A stretch of 38,743 bases of DNA from Oscillatoriales cyanobacterium SM2_2_1 (GCA_012031145.1 JAAUUH010000017.1:1-38743), one strand, 5' to 3'. Counted from the first letter of the stretch, positions 1 to 9,157 are shown. A program made the numbers and translations. The notes: a model not told the origin generated them from the letters alone.

Positions 1-31
1 TAGCCTATACCCTGTCCCAACCCCGTGACCT

Positions 32-1090
32 ATGGCCAAAACCTATCGGCTCTCCCTCGCCAATGTCTATGACCGCTTTGCCTCCGAGCTCAGCCCTAAG
101 CATCCCCTGCGCCCCTTTACCTCCCAGTTTTTTACTCCCGATCCCAAAATTGCCTATGTGGCGGCCGATGGCCGTCACCAAGGACGGGTGGTGATCCACG
201 ACCTCAAAACTCAAAACGCGGAAGCCGTCACGCCCCCAGGTTTGACTGTCCATGACTTTCGGCTGGCCCCGGGACGCGATCGCCTGATCTTTAGCGCCAC
301 CGAGCAGGGTGAAAACCCCCTAGACCAAAAAATTTACCGGTTGAAGTTGGGCGATCGCCAAGCCCCAGCCGAGTTGCTATTTGACAGTACCGACTATCAG
401 AACTTCAAATTTGACCTGGCCCCCAACGGTGAAACCCTAGTCGTGCAGCGTCTTAGCCGTCGCCAAGCCGGTCGCTACGGACTGTGGATCGCCACCCAAA
501 ATAAGCAACCCCATCCCCTGGAAAATCAACCGGGTGGTGAGTTTATCATTGCCCCCGATAGTGCCTCCGTGGCGATCGCCCAGGGGGAAGGCGTGGCCAT
601 CCTCCCCCTCGAACCCCGAGCCCAACCCCTAGACTACCTTCCCCGTTTTGGCACGGTGCTGAGCTTTGGCCGTACCGGGATCATGGCCGCCATGGTCAAA
701 TTCAATAAGGACTACACCCGCTCCCTGTACTTAGTCAATAATCAAGGTCTGCAAAAGGAACTGCTAAAGGTCAGTGGGCAGGTGATTGCCGCCCAGTTTA
801 ACCCCCAGGAAACCAAGATCTACGCCATTTGCACCGACCTCAAGCAAGCGGGAGAGCTCTTTCAAGAGTTTCCTTACCTCCTAGAAGTAAACCTCGCCGA
901 TGGTAAGAGCCAACGCCTCTACGACCTGCCGCCGCGCCAAGGAGTCCTAAACGTAGATTTAGCCATCGCCCCCGACGGTCGCTACCTTCTGATGTCCGCC
1001 AACGGCACCCTCATGCTGCGGGCCACCGATGGGGCATCTGCACCGATCGTTTTTGCCAACCCCGGAGTCAAACCCCACTGGCTGCCCTAG
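32..1090 (+). CDS. TolB/WD40-like beta-propeller protein
   Basis: A 352-residue protein. The start is secure because an in-frame TGA sits one codon upstream (26-28). The sequence shows repeated short blocks of the form 'xPDGxxLxxxxxxxxLxxxDLxxG' (for example 'FTPDPKIAYVAADGR' near residue 34, 'DLAPNGETLVVQ' near 128, 'AIAPDGRYLLMSA' near 313), the pattern of TolB/WD40-like propeller blades. There is no signal peptide or membrane segment, so it is probably cytoplasmic or periplasmic without a visible export signal. No catalytic motif is seen, so the role is unknown; propellers of this kind usually bind other proteins. It is followed by a mobile-element-rich spacer and stands alone in orientation against the minus-strand block to its right. 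Identification as a propeller is by repeat pattern only. Confidence 0.75.
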   Translation: MAKTYRLSLANVYDRFASELSPKHPLRPFTSQFFTPDPKIAYVAADGRHQGRVVIHDLKTQNAEAVTPPGLTVHDFRLAPGRDRLIFSATEQGENPLDQKIYRLKLGDRQAPAELLFDSTDYQNFKFDLAPNGETLVVQRLSRRQAGRYGLWIATQNKQPHPLENQPGGEFIIAPDSASVAIAQGEGVAILPLEPRAQPLDYLPRFGTVLSFGRTGIMAAMVKFNKDYTRSLYLVNNQGLQKELLKVSGQVIAAQFNPQETKIYAICTDLKQAGELFQEFPYLLEVNLADGKSQRLYDLPPRQGVLNVDLAIAPDGRYLLMSANGTLMLRATDGASAPIVFANPGVKPHWLP

Positions 1091-1114
1091 GGGTTGTTAT
1101 TACTATTTAGTTGT

Positions 1115-1222
1115 TATAGCTGTAAATAACTTGGTTAGGACGGGGTGCAGGGGTGAAACCCCTGGCTGGGGGCGCGTCCCCCTTTTCTTTTGATGTCCGA
1201 ACCTACCCAAATATATAGCTAT
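1115..1222. mobile_element. MITE-like element A, copy 1
   Basis: A 108-bp non-coding element almost identical to 26535-26641. The ends are imperfect inverted repeats (left TATAGCTGTAAATAACTTGG..., right end reading inward TATAGCTAT...TAGGTTCGGAC). Two internal hairpins are present: AGGGGTGAAACCCCT and a G5/C5 stem around GGGGGCGCGTCCCCC. It has no coding capacity. The TA-flanked ends suggest mobilisation by an IS630/Tc1-mariner-type transposase, a remnant of which lies at 1350-1502. This, with element B and the remnant, accounts for the gene-less stretch 1091-1606. Confidence 0.75.
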
Positions 1223-1346
1223 AGCTATTTCAGATTTATTTGAGACAATCTCGCCCTCACCCCCAGCCCCTCTCCCATGAAGGGAGAGGGAAGTAATAAT
1301 ACTCAAGACAACTATAATTGTCTCGCTCTTAATTAAATTGACTATA
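1219..1346. mobile_element. MITE-like element B, abutting element A
   Basis: The left end reads TATAGCTATTTCAG...GAGACAAT and the right end, read on the minus strand, TATAGTCAATTTAATTAAGA...GAGACAAT, giving terminal inverted repeats of roughly 30 bp with mismatches. The middle contains the inverted repeat CCCCTCTCCC/GGGAGAGGG (1266-1290), a C-rich hairpin type common in bacterial spacers. The right end matches about 25 of 30 bases at 13291-13320, so the same element family occurs twice in the window. The left boundary overlaps the TATAGC end of element A. Confidence 0.5.
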
Positions 1347-1349
1347 TAT

Positions 1350-1502
1350 TCAGGGATGTAAGGACGAAGCCTGTTTAAGCACAGACTCTATCACTTCGCG
1401 TAAACCGGTGGCGTCAGACAAGAGTTTGCGGATGCGGCTTTTCAACCAACCCCGGCATTTCTCAATATGATTTAGATCCGGTGAGTACGGCGGTAAATAT
1501 AG
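1350..1502 (-). pseudogene. IS630-family transposase, C-terminal remnant
   Basis: On the minus strand this encodes about 50 residues ending in a natural TGA stop (1350-1352). It contains LPPYSPDLNHIEK, the signature around the third catalytic acidic residue of the IS630/Tc1-mariner DDE transposases, followed by a basic helical tail (CRGWLKSRIRKLL). The reading frame meets a stop at 1503-1505 just upstream, and the rest of the transposase is absent, so this is a truncated fragment. It was too short for a usual ORF cut-off. It lies directly beside element B, whose end is probably the terminus of the original IS. Confidence 0.85.
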
Positions 1503-1538
1503 CTATAAATAGATTCATAGCAAAAGATTCAGCCCCCG

Positions 1539-1558
1539 GCCCGTAAAAAATAACGGGC
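1539..1558. terminator. Hairpin downstream of ppk1
   Basis: GCCCGT and ACGGGC form a 6-bp stem with a U/A-rich 8-nt loop, about 50 nt past the ppk1 stop on the minus strand. There is no clear T-tract after it, so it may only be a 3' stabilising hairpin. Confidence 0.3.
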
Positions 1559-1606
1559 GCGGCACCACGCAGCCGCAAAGCTTCTAGCCTGAATTAGTGA
1601 AGCCCC

Positions 1607-3697
1607 CTAGGCAAATTCTGGACGGCCAACGGACATGAAGTGGCGCTGGGAACTCATCTCTGGCTCTCCTTCTTGGGGCTGGCGCTGGCGATAGGTATTA
1701 TCTGACAGCAATTCCCACGCCTGGCGATTATCCGCCAGGACAATATCTAAAATTTCCTTAAGCTCCCGCACTAGTCCGGGCTCCTGGATCGGCGTGATCA
1801 CCTCCACCCGCATATCCAAGTTGCGGGGCATCCAGTCCGCACTGCCAATATAGACCTCCTCCGAGCCGCCATTGCTGAAATAAAAAATGCGCGAGTGCTC
1901 CAAAAAACGCCCAATTACGCTCACTACCCGGATGCGATCGCTCAGGCCCGGTACCCCTGCCCGCAAGCAGCAAATGCCCCGCACGATCAAATCGATGTTC
2001 ACCCCCGCCTCAGAAGCTTCGTAGAGTGCCGTAATGATTTCCGGATCCACTAGGGAATTCATCTTGGCGATGATGTAGGAGTGGTAACCCTGTCGCTGGT
2101 GGCGCACCTCCCGGGCAATCATCTGGAGGAAGCGATCGCGCATGTTTACTGGAGCTACCAAAAGCTGTTCGTAGTCGCGGTGGCGGGAAATACCCGTTAA
2201 GTAGTTAAATAAATTCAGCAGATCGTTGCCAATGTCTTCACGGCAGCTAAACAGCCCCAGATCGCTATAGAACCTGGCGGTGCGGGAATTATAGTTCCCT
2301 GTGCCGATGTGGTAATAGCGCATCAGGTGATCGCCCTCCCGTCGGATCACTAGGGCGGTTTTGGTGTGGGTTTTTAGCCCCCGTTTGCCATAGATGACGT
2401 GGACGCCAGCATTCTCCAACTTGCGCGCCCAGATGATATTGTTAGCTTCATCAAACCGGGCCTTCAGTTCCACCAGCACTGCCACTTGCTTATTATTCTC
2501 AGCGGCGCGAATGAGGGCATGAACGATGGGCGAATCCCCGGAAGTGCGGTACAGGGTTTGCTTGATCGCCAGGACATCCGGGTCATCTGCCGCTTCTTCG
2601 ATAAAACGCTGCACCGTGGTCGTAAAGGACTGATAGGGATGGTGCACCAAAAAATCTCCCTGGCGAATGGCATCGAAGATCGTGAGAGGTTCCTCGGCCA
2701 AAAACTTCTTGAGCCTTGGGTGGGTCACCGATCGCCAGTCGGGAAGCCGATGCTCTGGTAGGGGCAGCCCCGTCAGTGCCATCAGGGAACCGAGTCCCAG
2801 CAGATGGGGAATGTCATAGACATCGGTTTCGGCAATTTCAAGCCGTGCTATCAGTTCGGCCCTAATTTCCGGTGGGGTGCGATCGCTCAGTTCCAACCGC
2901 ACCACGGGGCCAAAACGTTGCTTACGCAGCTCCTGCTGCAGCGCCGAAATCAGGTCATCCGCTTCTTCTTCTTCAATATCCAGTTCGGCATCGCGGGTGA
3001 TGCGAAATTCATAGCACTCTTCGGGAGATGCGACCATTCCCGGAAACAGCATCTCCAGGTTATGGGCCAGCACCTGCTCCACCGGGACAAAGACCATTGC
3101 CTCTGGCAGGGGAATAAAGCGGGTCTGCAACAGTGGCACCTTGACCCGGGCCAACTGCCGCTCTTGGGAATTGGGTTCCCGCACAACCGCAATCATACTC
3201 AGGGAAAGGTTCGACACATGGGGGAAGTGGCTTGGCTCAATTGCCAAGGGGGTCAGGGTCGGAAAGATCCGCTCCCGAAAATAGGAACGTAGATAGTCTC
3301 GCTGCTCCCCAGTCAGCTCCCCATAGTTTTTTATGAATACCCCCTCCCGGGACAGTTCGGGGCGCAGCACGGCGCCAAAAAAATCATGCTGCTTGTGCAC
3401 GAGGGGCTTGAGGGCTTGTTGTACCGCCAAAAGCTCGGTCTCAGGGGACAGTCCATCGGGAGTCAGGGTTGCGATCTGCTGGACAATGCGGCGCTTGATA
3501 CCCGCTACTCGCACCATGAAAAATTCGTCTAAATTGCTGCTAAATATCGCCAAAAATTTCAGGCGCTCTAACAGTGGGGTTCGGGGATCTAGACCCTCAG
3601 AAAGAACCCGTTGGTTAAAAGCAATCCAACTCAACTCGCGATTAATTAAATGCTCGGGCTTGGTCAGTTCCGGCGGACGAGATGGCAAGGGTTCCAC
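1607..3697 (-). CDS. ppk1: Polyphosphate kinase (PPK1)
   Basis: A 696-residue PPK1, the usual family length. It reversibly transfers the gamma-phosphate of ATP to inorganic polyphosphate. The N-terminal domain opens with NRELSWIAFNQRVLSE (residues ~18-33), the family hallmark. The histidine that becomes phosphorylated is in KTHTKTALV (His444 here, equivalent to His435 in E. coli), followed by YYHIGTGNYN. The second conserved histidine is His601 in HSRIFYFSNGG. Both phospholipase-D-like C-terminal domains look intact. It starts 49 nt after the PP2C phosphatase stop and is the last gene of the minus-strand run from 6552. No Pho-box-like repeat was seen in its short upstream gap. Identification is firm. 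Confidence 0.97.
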   Translation of the reverse strand: MEPLPSRPPELTKPEHLINRELSWIAFNQRVLSEGLDPRTPLLERLKFLAIFSSNLDEFFMVRVAGIKRRIVQQIATLTPDGLSPETELLAVQQALKPLVHKQHDFFGAVLRPELSREGVFIKNYGELTGEQRDYLRSYFRERIFPTLTPLAIEPSHFPHVSNLSLSMIAVVREPNSQERQLARVKVPLLQTRFIPLPEAMVFVPVEQVLAHNLEMLFPGMVASPEECYEFRITRDAELDIEEEEADDLISALQQELRKQRFGPVVRLELSDRTPPEIRAELIARLEIAETDVYDIPHLLGLGSLMALTGLPLPEHRLPDWRSVTHPRLKKFLAEEPLTIFDAIRQGDFLVHHPYQSFTTTVQRFIEEAADDPDVLAIKQTLYRTSGDSPIVHALIRAAENNKQVAVLVELKARFDEANNIIWARKLENAGVHVIYGKRGLKTHTKTALVIRREGDHLMRYYHIGTGNYNSRTARFYSDLGLFSCREDIGNDLLNLFNYLTGISRHRDYEQLLVAPVNMRDRFLQMIAREVRHQRQGYHSYIIAKMNSLVDPEIITALYEASEAGVNIDLIVRGICCLRAGVPGLSDRIRVVSVIGRFLEHSRIFYFSNGGSEEVYIGSADWMPRNLDMRVEVITPIQEPGLVRELKEILDIVLADNRQAWELLSDNTYRQRQPQEGEPEMSSQRHFMSVGRPEFA

Positions 3698-3746
3698 AGC
3701 AATGTTTTTCTAGCACCACCCTAACGCTACCAGATTGCGGTACCCC

Positions 3747-4469
3747 CTAATCGCCTGCCACCACAATCACCGTCACATTATCGCGCCCGCCATGGGCCTT
3801 GCTCTCATCAATTAATGTCTGCACCGCAATGGGACAGGATCGGGTGTTTTTAAGAATTTCACCGATCCGGGTGTCGCTCAACTCTTCGGTCAGCCCGTCG
3901 CTGCACAACAGCAGGCGATCGCCCGGTTGCCAGTCAATAGAGCGCGCTTGGATGGGTTTGATATCTTCACGCCCCAGGCATTGCAGCAGCATGTGCCGCC
4001 AAGGGTGGACGCGGGCTTCCTCTGCCGAGACCGCCCCGGTCAATACGGCCCGGGCGATCCAAGTATGATCTTCACTGAGCTGTTCCAGTCTGGTATTGCG
4101 AAACCGGTACAGTCGCGAGTCGCCAATGTGACAAAACCACGGCGTGTCCTGCCAAAAAACCACCACTACAAGGGTTGTCCCCATATCGGCTCGGGCTGGG
4201 TTGGCGGCTTGGTCTCTCAGGATTGCCAGGTTGGCCTTGCTCACCGCCTCTTGCAGCAGGACTTCAGGATGGGACTCCATCTCCCAGTGGGCATCTAAAT
4301 ACTCGCTAATTGTATTAGTGGCAATACTGCTGGCGACTTCTCCCCCGGCATGGCCGCCCATTCCATCCGCTAAGATGACAAAACGGAATTGTTCATCAAT
4401 GTGGTGGTAATCCTGATTAGCTGTGCGAACACAGCCTGTGTCTGTGCCGCCGGCGATGATTCGCATCAT
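3747..4469 (-). CDS. PP2C-family protein serine/threonine phosphatase
   Basis: A metal-dependent PP2C/PPM phosphatase of 240 residues from the chosen ATG. Motifs in order: GTDTGCVRTANQD (metal-binding Asp), ADGMGGHAGGE (the DGMGGH core), GDSRLYRF, LCSDGLTEELSD and GGRDNVTVIVV, which is the complete bacterial PP2C set. An upstream TTG (4526) would overlap the end of the UbiB gene, so the ATG pair at 4466-4469 is preferred; it lies 31 nt after that gene's stop. It sits between a UbiB-type kinase and ppk1 in the same operon-like run. The substrate is unknown. Such phosphatases usually counter Ser/Thr kinases, but no Hanks-type kinase is visible here. Confidence 0.93.
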   Translation of the reverse strand: MMRIIAGGTDTGCVRTANQDYHHIDEQFRFVILADGMGGHAGGEVASSIATNTISEYLDAHWEMESHPEVLLQEAVSKANLAILRDQAANPARADMGTTLVVVVFWQDTPWFCHIGDSRLYRFRNTRLEQLSEDHTWIARAVLTGAVSAEEARVHPWRHMLLQCLGREDIKPIQARSIDWQPGDRLLLCSDGLTEELSDTRIGEILKNTRSCPIAVQTLIDESKAHGGRDNVTVIVVAGD

Positions 4470-4500
4470 AGGGTTGGTGGTGCTCAATTTTTGTCTTAGT

Positions 4501-6200
4501 TTAGTGGATCCGCTCGGTACGGGCAATCAAACGCACCATTGACCCCAGCCAAAAAAGGGCGATCGCCCCCGCAATGACCGCTAACCATGTCCAACCGTGA
4601 ATTAATAGCAGGGTGGCCGTGATCAAAAACGCCGAGCCCACCACTCCATAGATCCCGCTTTGCCCAAGGGTGCTAATGCGGCGTAAAATTCGGTCGGTTT
4701 CCTGGGAACGCACCCGTAGGCGCAGGTCACCACTCTCAAGCTTGGCGATGGTCTCCTCAATGCGACGGGGTAACGCAAAGGCCGAATTGCCCGCCTGGGC
4801 TGCCTGCCGCCCCAGCTCCCCGAGCAGAACCGAAGATAGGGGGCTGTTATTTTTGTTGTTGTCCATAAGCATCACCGCATAGGGCTTGGCAATCTCTAAA
4901 AAGTTGAAATTCGCATCCAGTCCGCGACCAATACCCTCCAAGGTTGAGAGTGCTCGCATCACAAAAGTAAAGGTGGCGGGAAATCGAAATGGCTGATCGT
5001 AGGCAACCTCATAGAGGTCGTCACTAATTGCAGCAACGGAAACTGGGCGATCGCCGTCCCACCCTGACCGCCCCCTTCCATAAAATTGTCCAATAAATAT
5101 TGCACGGAACGACGAATCGGGCCAGGATCGCCGGTAAGCTCAAGGGCACCTAAATCCACCAACGCCTGAATCACCGCATTGGCATCTTTACGCGCGACCC
5201 CAAAAAAAACCCCTAGGAGTTTTTCTCGGGTAATGGGCTGAATTTGCCCCATCATGCCAAAGTCGTAAAAGATCAACGCCCCCTCAGTTGTGACCGCTAA
5301 GTTACCCGGATGGGGGTCAGCATGGAAAAAGCCGTGGTTTAACAACTGCTCCAAATAGGATTCTGCCCCGAGCCTCGCCAGGGCTTTGGGATCCAGTCCG
5401 GCAGCACCGAGGGCTTCATTATTACTAATCTTAATTCCTGGCAAGTACTCCAAGGTTAAGATCCGGCGGGAGGTATAGCGCCAGTAGATGCGGGGAACTG
5501 CGATTTTGGGGCGATCGCGAAAATTACGACGAAACGTATCAGCATTGCGTCCCTCATTGAGATAGTCTGCCTCCTGATGGAGGATTTTGCGGCACTCTTC
5601 GTAGATGCCCACCCAGTCTCGGCCGCGTCCATAGCGGGGGTGGGACTGGAAATACTCCGCAATCCGGCGCAAAATGCTCAAATCCACTTGAAAGAGCCGA
5701 ATCAGACCAGGGCGCTGCACCTTGACGACCACTTCCTCTCCATTGAATAATTGCGCCCGATGAACTTGCCCTAGGCTAGCCGCAGCAATGGGGGTTGGGT
5801 CAAAGTGAGGAAATAGGGACTCAAGAGGCTTACCCAGTTCAATTTCGATGGTACGGCGCACCTGTTCAAAGCCAAAAGCCGGCACCTTATCCTGAAGTTT
5901 TGACAGTTCTTCAACCGATTCCGTTGGCAGGATGTCCGCCCGGGTAGAAATCAGTTGTCCTACTTTGATAAAAGTCGGCCCCAATTGCAACAGAGCCTCA
6001 CGCAACCAAGCCGCCCTTTGACGGATGCGTTTCTTTACCCGGATGGCCGTTTTGCCACCCACATAGCTCCAATCGTGGCTATCCAGCCAAATCATCCACA
6101 AAAAGGTAAGAACTGTGCGCCATATGTCAAAAGTCCGGGCAAACTCTGAGTAATGCTCCCGACTCCAGCGATAACTTGGCTCAGATGCAGAAGCCCCCAT
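4501..6200 (-). CDS. ABC1/UbiB (AarF)-family atypical kinase, interrupted by a frameshift
   Basis: Two overlapping reading frames (6200-4959 and 4962-4501) are parts of one UbiB-family protein of about 565 residues. The first carries LREALLQLGPTFIKVGQ, the Ala-rich loop AAASLGQVHRAQ, the lysine motif VVVKVQRPG, FHADPHPGN and IFYDFGMMGQ, which are the atypical-kinase motifs. The second carries MRALSTLEGIGRGLD and two C-terminal membrane segments. Near 5035-5085 the first frame diverges into nonsense, while the other frame reads ISDDLYEVAYDQPFRFPATF, the expected continuation. One missing base, perhaps in the C5 run at 5071-5075, explains this. In cyanobacteria and plastids these proteins act in quinone and prenyl-lipid metabolism. 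The gene follows a coiled-coil protein by 55 nt. It is either a recent pseudogene or a sequence error. Confidence 0.88.
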
Positions 6201-6255
6201 GAATCAATCACCGCAATACCGCAGCCGGTAATAAATCGTTACATCCCCATTCTAG

Positions 6256-6552
6256 CTAGGACTGGCGATCTCGGTACTGCTGCAACTCCACTTTCAGTTG
6301 GGCAATTTCTGCCCGCAAGTTATCGATAGTTTCCTGAAGATCAACCGGTGTGGTGGGAGCAGCAGCGGTTTGCTCTGCTTGGGTGGCAGCATCTTGAACG
6401 GCGCTGACAAAATCGCGCAGAACCTCGCGCTGTTGGGCATCAAATTTGCTCAGTGCCGTCAGAGTATCGGTCAATGCGTCTTCGAGCCGTTCGTAGAGCT
6501 GCTCAGCCGTGGCGCGCCCCACAAAGAACGCATGGAGCAATGAATTTGACAT
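6256..6552 (-). CDS. Small coiled-coil protein (DUF6825-like)
   Basis: 98 residues. The N-terminus MSNSLLHAFFVGRATAEQLYERLEDALTD resembles a small protein conserved in cyanobacteria (I recall the label DUF6825, not certain). The middle is helical (LSKFDAQQREVLRDFVSAVQ), then a low-complexity Ala/Thr/Pro linker, then a clear C-terminal coiled coil with heptad hydrophobics (LQETIDNLRAEIAQLKVELQQY). No signal peptide is present. It is the first gene of the minus-strand run leading into UbiB, PP2C and ppk1, and its start faces the divergent gene at 6627 across about 75 nt that must contain both promoters. Its function is unknown; a scaffold or membrane-associated role is possible. Confidence 0.8.
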   Translation of the reverse strand: MSNSLLHAFFVGRATAEQLYERLEDALTDTLTALSKFDAQQREVLRDFVSAVQDAATQAEQTAAAPTTPVDLQETIDNLRAEIAQLKVELQQYRDRQS

Positions 6553-6626
6553 AGGACTCGGGGTAATTGCACAAATTTCCCCATAATTATAACTTTTTCG
6601 CTACACTGGCACGGAGTTTTTCAAAA

Positions 6627-6932
6627 ATGGTGATGCAAATGCAAAAACTATCCGTTGCCATCCTAGCCGGAGCTACCTTTTTTAGTTCCTTGCCCCTAGT
6701 CGCCCTGACCCCTGACCCAGCGCTTGAAGGTGCCAACAGTATTGTGATTCAGCGAGAGCGCCCCACCTGTGCTCCCCTAACGCCCGAACAAGAGGAGTCC
6801 CTGCTGGATTTTACGGAAGCCGAGAGCTTAGCGGCGATCGCCCGATTTGGCTGCGATTGTCCTCGGCATATTGCCACCATTCGCTGCTCGGGTTTGGCGA
6901 GAGATTTAGGGAAAGGGCAGATCAATCCCTAG
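6627..6932 (+). CDS. Small exported protein with four cysteines, unknown function
   Basis: The ATG at 6627 is chosen over an in-frame ATG at 6567 because GGAG (6613-6616) lies 10 nt upstream and because translation from it opens with a classic signal peptide (MVMQMQKLSVAILAGATFF, then SSLPLVAL). The mature part is about 75 residues with four Cys (in PTCAPL, FGCDCP and IRCSG), consistent with disulfides in the periplasm or lumen, and a segment TPEQEESLLDFTEAESLAAIARFGCDCP. I do not recognise the family. Its last 27 nt overlap the end of the convergent inositol-monophosphatase gene. Confidence 0.65.
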   Translation: MVMQMQKLSVAILAGATFFSSLPLVALTPDPALEGANSIVIQRERPTCAPLTPEQEESLLDFTEAESLAAIARFGCDCPRHIATIRCSGLARDLGKGQINP

Positions 6933-7739
6933 GGGCTGGACCTTGGCGAGCTCTGAAACCATCACCCCATGGAGAAAGCCGTTGCTGGCGAGAATGCGGC
7001 CAGATCCCACAGCAAAGTCAGAGCCATCATAGGCTGTGACCTGCCCCCCTGCTTCTAGGACCAAAATCGCCCCAGCGGCTATATCCCATACCGCCAGCCC
7101 CCGCTCCCAGTAGCCATCCACACGCCCACAGGCCACATAGGCCAAATCCAGGGAAGCTGCTCCCGCCCGGCGCACCCCCTGGGTGATGTGGGTGAAATGG
7201 CAAAATTCCGCATAGTTGTTATCCCGTACACGGGTTCGGTCGTAGGCAAAGCCGGTCACCAAAAGGCTGCGATTGAGGTTGCGGGTGGGGGATACCCGGA
7301 TCGGGCGGCGGTTACAGGTGGCTCCCAAGCCACGGGCAGCGCGAAACAACTCGTCATGGAAGGGGTCGTAAATTGCGCCAACGACGGGCACACCCTCCCG
7401 CAAAAGTCCGACGGAAACCGCTGAAAAAGGGTACTGGTGGGCGAAATTAGTTGTACCGTCTAGGGGGTCAACGGCCCAAAGATAGCTAGGATCCCCATCG
7501 GCTCCGCCCGAGGCTCCCGATTCCTCTGCCAAAATACTGTGACTAGGCACATGGCGTTGCAAAACCGACAAAACAGCTTTCTCAGCTTCTTGATCGGCGA
7601 TCGTTACTAGATCACCCGGTTGCTTTTCGGTGAGGTGATCCACAGATTGGAGTTCTCCCCAATAGGATTTCAGCACCGCGCCACCTGCACAGGCGGCTTC
7701 CGTGGCAATCTCAAGGAGTCTCTGCAGTTCCGCTTCCAT
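6906..7739 (-). CDS. Inositol monophosphatase family protein
   Basis: A 277-residue Mg-dependent, Li-sensitive-type phosphatase. Metal-binding motifs are LAEESG (Glu), DPLDGTTNFAH (the Asp-Pro-Leu-Asp-Gly-Thr signature) and WDIAAGAILVLEAGG near the C-terminus, all intact and in family order. The usual length is 260-280. Substrates in this family include inositol phosphates, fructose-1,6-bisphosphate and histidinol phosphate, and the sequence alone does not separate them. hisC and hisD occur elsewhere in the window and cyanobacteria often use an IMP-type histidinol-phosphatase, but the distance (over 7 kb) gives no support. It converges on the small exported protein gene. Confidence 0.92.
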   Translation of the reverse strand: MEAELQRLLEIATEAACAGGAVLKSYWGELQSVDHLTEKQPGDLVTIADQEAEKAVLSVLQRHVPSHSILAEESGASGGADGDPSYLWAVDPLDGTTNFAHQYPFSAVSVGLLREGVPVVGAIYDPFHDELFRAARGLGATCNRRPIRVSPTRNLNRSLLVTGFAYDRTRVRDNNYAEFCHFTHITQGVRRAGAASLDLAYVACGRVDGYWERGLAVWDIAAGAILVLEAGGQVTAYDGSDFAVGSGRILASNGFLHGVMVSELAKVQPLGIDLPFP

Positions 7740-7885
7740 TGATCCTCCTACACAACCTCATCACCCTATCCTAAGTCCAACATCCTGTTGATCACAAATG
7801 GTCAGCAGAAGGCTTAAAAAAATCGTTGCCGTTTCGACTCTTAGACCAAAGCTATGGATGATAGTGTCGCTGCTTCACCTGCACC

Positions 7886-8828
7886 ATGATGTTTTTGAAT
7901 CTTTCCCTCCTGTTGCTGGCTACCGCCAATCCCGCACCGCCCAGCGAACCGATTGAAACCCTCTGTGGCACCCCCCTATTAGAGCAGCTCAAGGAGCATC
8001 GCGTTGGGGCGGGTGAGTCTTTAGGGCGATCGCCCGAAAACACAACATCACTGTTGCTACCCTCCAAGGGCTCAACCCTAGCATCCGCAATGCCGCACCG
8101 CCGCCGGGAGCATGCTGAAGATCCCTCCCTATGACGGACTAATCCACACCTTTGAAAACGACGAAACCTATCGCATGATCGCCCAAAAGTACAATGTCCG
8201 TGCCGATGTGCTATTTGAGCGCAATGGTTGCCAACAGCGCCCCCGGCAAGTTTTTGTCGTTGGTGCGGTCTGGAAACCAACTCCTATTCCCCTGCGATCA
8301 ATTACTAATGTCGCCGTGCGCCCCCAAGTCCCACCCGTAATTTTTAGCACCGCTGGCTATCCCCTGCCCTACCCCGCACCTGTTACTTCCAACTTTGGCT
8401 GGCGTATTAACCCCGTCACCGGCATCTGGTCCTTTCACAGCGGCATTGATCTTGGTGCGCCCCCCGGTACGCCGGTACTGGCTGCCAAACCCGGCACCGT
8501 TGATTTTGCCGACTGGGGTGGCGGCTACGGCAATCTCGTAGAAGTTGCCCATAGTGACACCAGCACCCGTTATGCCCATCTCAGCCAAATTACGGTTACG
8601 CGCGGCCAAAGGGTTCTGCGCGGTCAGCAGATTGGTCTGGTTGGTGCTACCGGTCGGGTGACCGGCCCCCACCTGCACTTCGAAGTCATTGTTTCGGGAC
8701 GGGAAGGCTGGGTTGCCACCGACCCCGCCCCCTTCCTTAATCGTTTTGCTTACCGAGAACTCACCCGCTTGTCGATATCATTAAATCAATTTTTGTCCTC
8801 TACTAATCCCCAGGTATTACGCTCATGA
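7886..8828 (+). CDS. LysM/M23 peptidase (murein hydrolase type), interrupted by two frameshifts
   Basis: Three consecutive frames make up one exported LysM-M23 protein. Frame 1 from ATG 7886: signal peptide MMFLNLSLLLLATANPAPP and the LysM start HRVGAGESL. Frame 2 from about 8026: AIARKHNITVATLQGLNPS, the rest of the LysM. Frame 3 from about 8100: GSMLKIPPYDGLIHTFEND, a second LysM-like repeat (TYRMIAQKYNVRADVLFERNGC) and the M23 domain. The M23 zinc ligands are HSGIDLGAP (His, Asp) and HLHFE; GWRINPVTG, WGGGYGNLV and YAHLSQ are also present, so the catalytic domain is complete. Both shifts are explained by one missing base each, near TTTAGGG (8021-8026) and CCGCCGCCGGG (8098-8108). The stop overlaps the next ATG. 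It is either a pseudogene or a sequence error. Confidence 0.85.
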
Positions 8829-9157
8829 CAGCTCAAACCCTTAGCACTATTGCCCTCGGTCTCTATGGCGTTGTGGCGATCGCCGGTGGCATCCTCGGTT
8901 TTGTGAAAAGCCAAAGCAAAGCCTCGATTATCTCCGGCAGCCTCAGTGGCAGCCTGCTCCTCTTCGCCGCCTACCTGTTGTTCTCCGGACAGGAAATGGG
9001 ACGGCTCTTAGGCATTGGTATCACCGCGCTGCTGATTGCAGTCTTCGTCATCCGCTGGGTTAAAACCCGCAAGGTCATGCCCGCCGCTGCCATGATTGCG
9101 ATCGGGTGCCTCACCCTGATCCCCTGCATTTGGACATTGTTCGTAAATCAAGGTTAA
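8825..9157 (+). CDS. TMEM14-family small membrane protein
   Basis: 110 residues with four hydrophobic segments (about residues 6-27, 38-54, 60-78 and 87-106) separated by short polar turns (KSQSKAS, SGQEMG, KTRK). The glycine-rich pattern LGLYGVVAIAGGILGFVKSQSKASIISG is typical of the TMEM14/FAX family (Tmemb_14). In plants the plastid FAX members export fatty acids; a lipid-related role here is inference. ATGA overlaps the stop of the M23 peptidase, indicating translational coupling. An AT-rich leader for apcA follows. Confidence 0.88.
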   Translation: MTAQTLSTIALGLYGVVAIAGGILGFVKSQSKASIISGSLSGSLLLFAAYLLFSGQEMGRLLGIGITALLIAVFVIRWVKTRKVMPAAAMIAIGCLTLIPCIWTLFVNQG

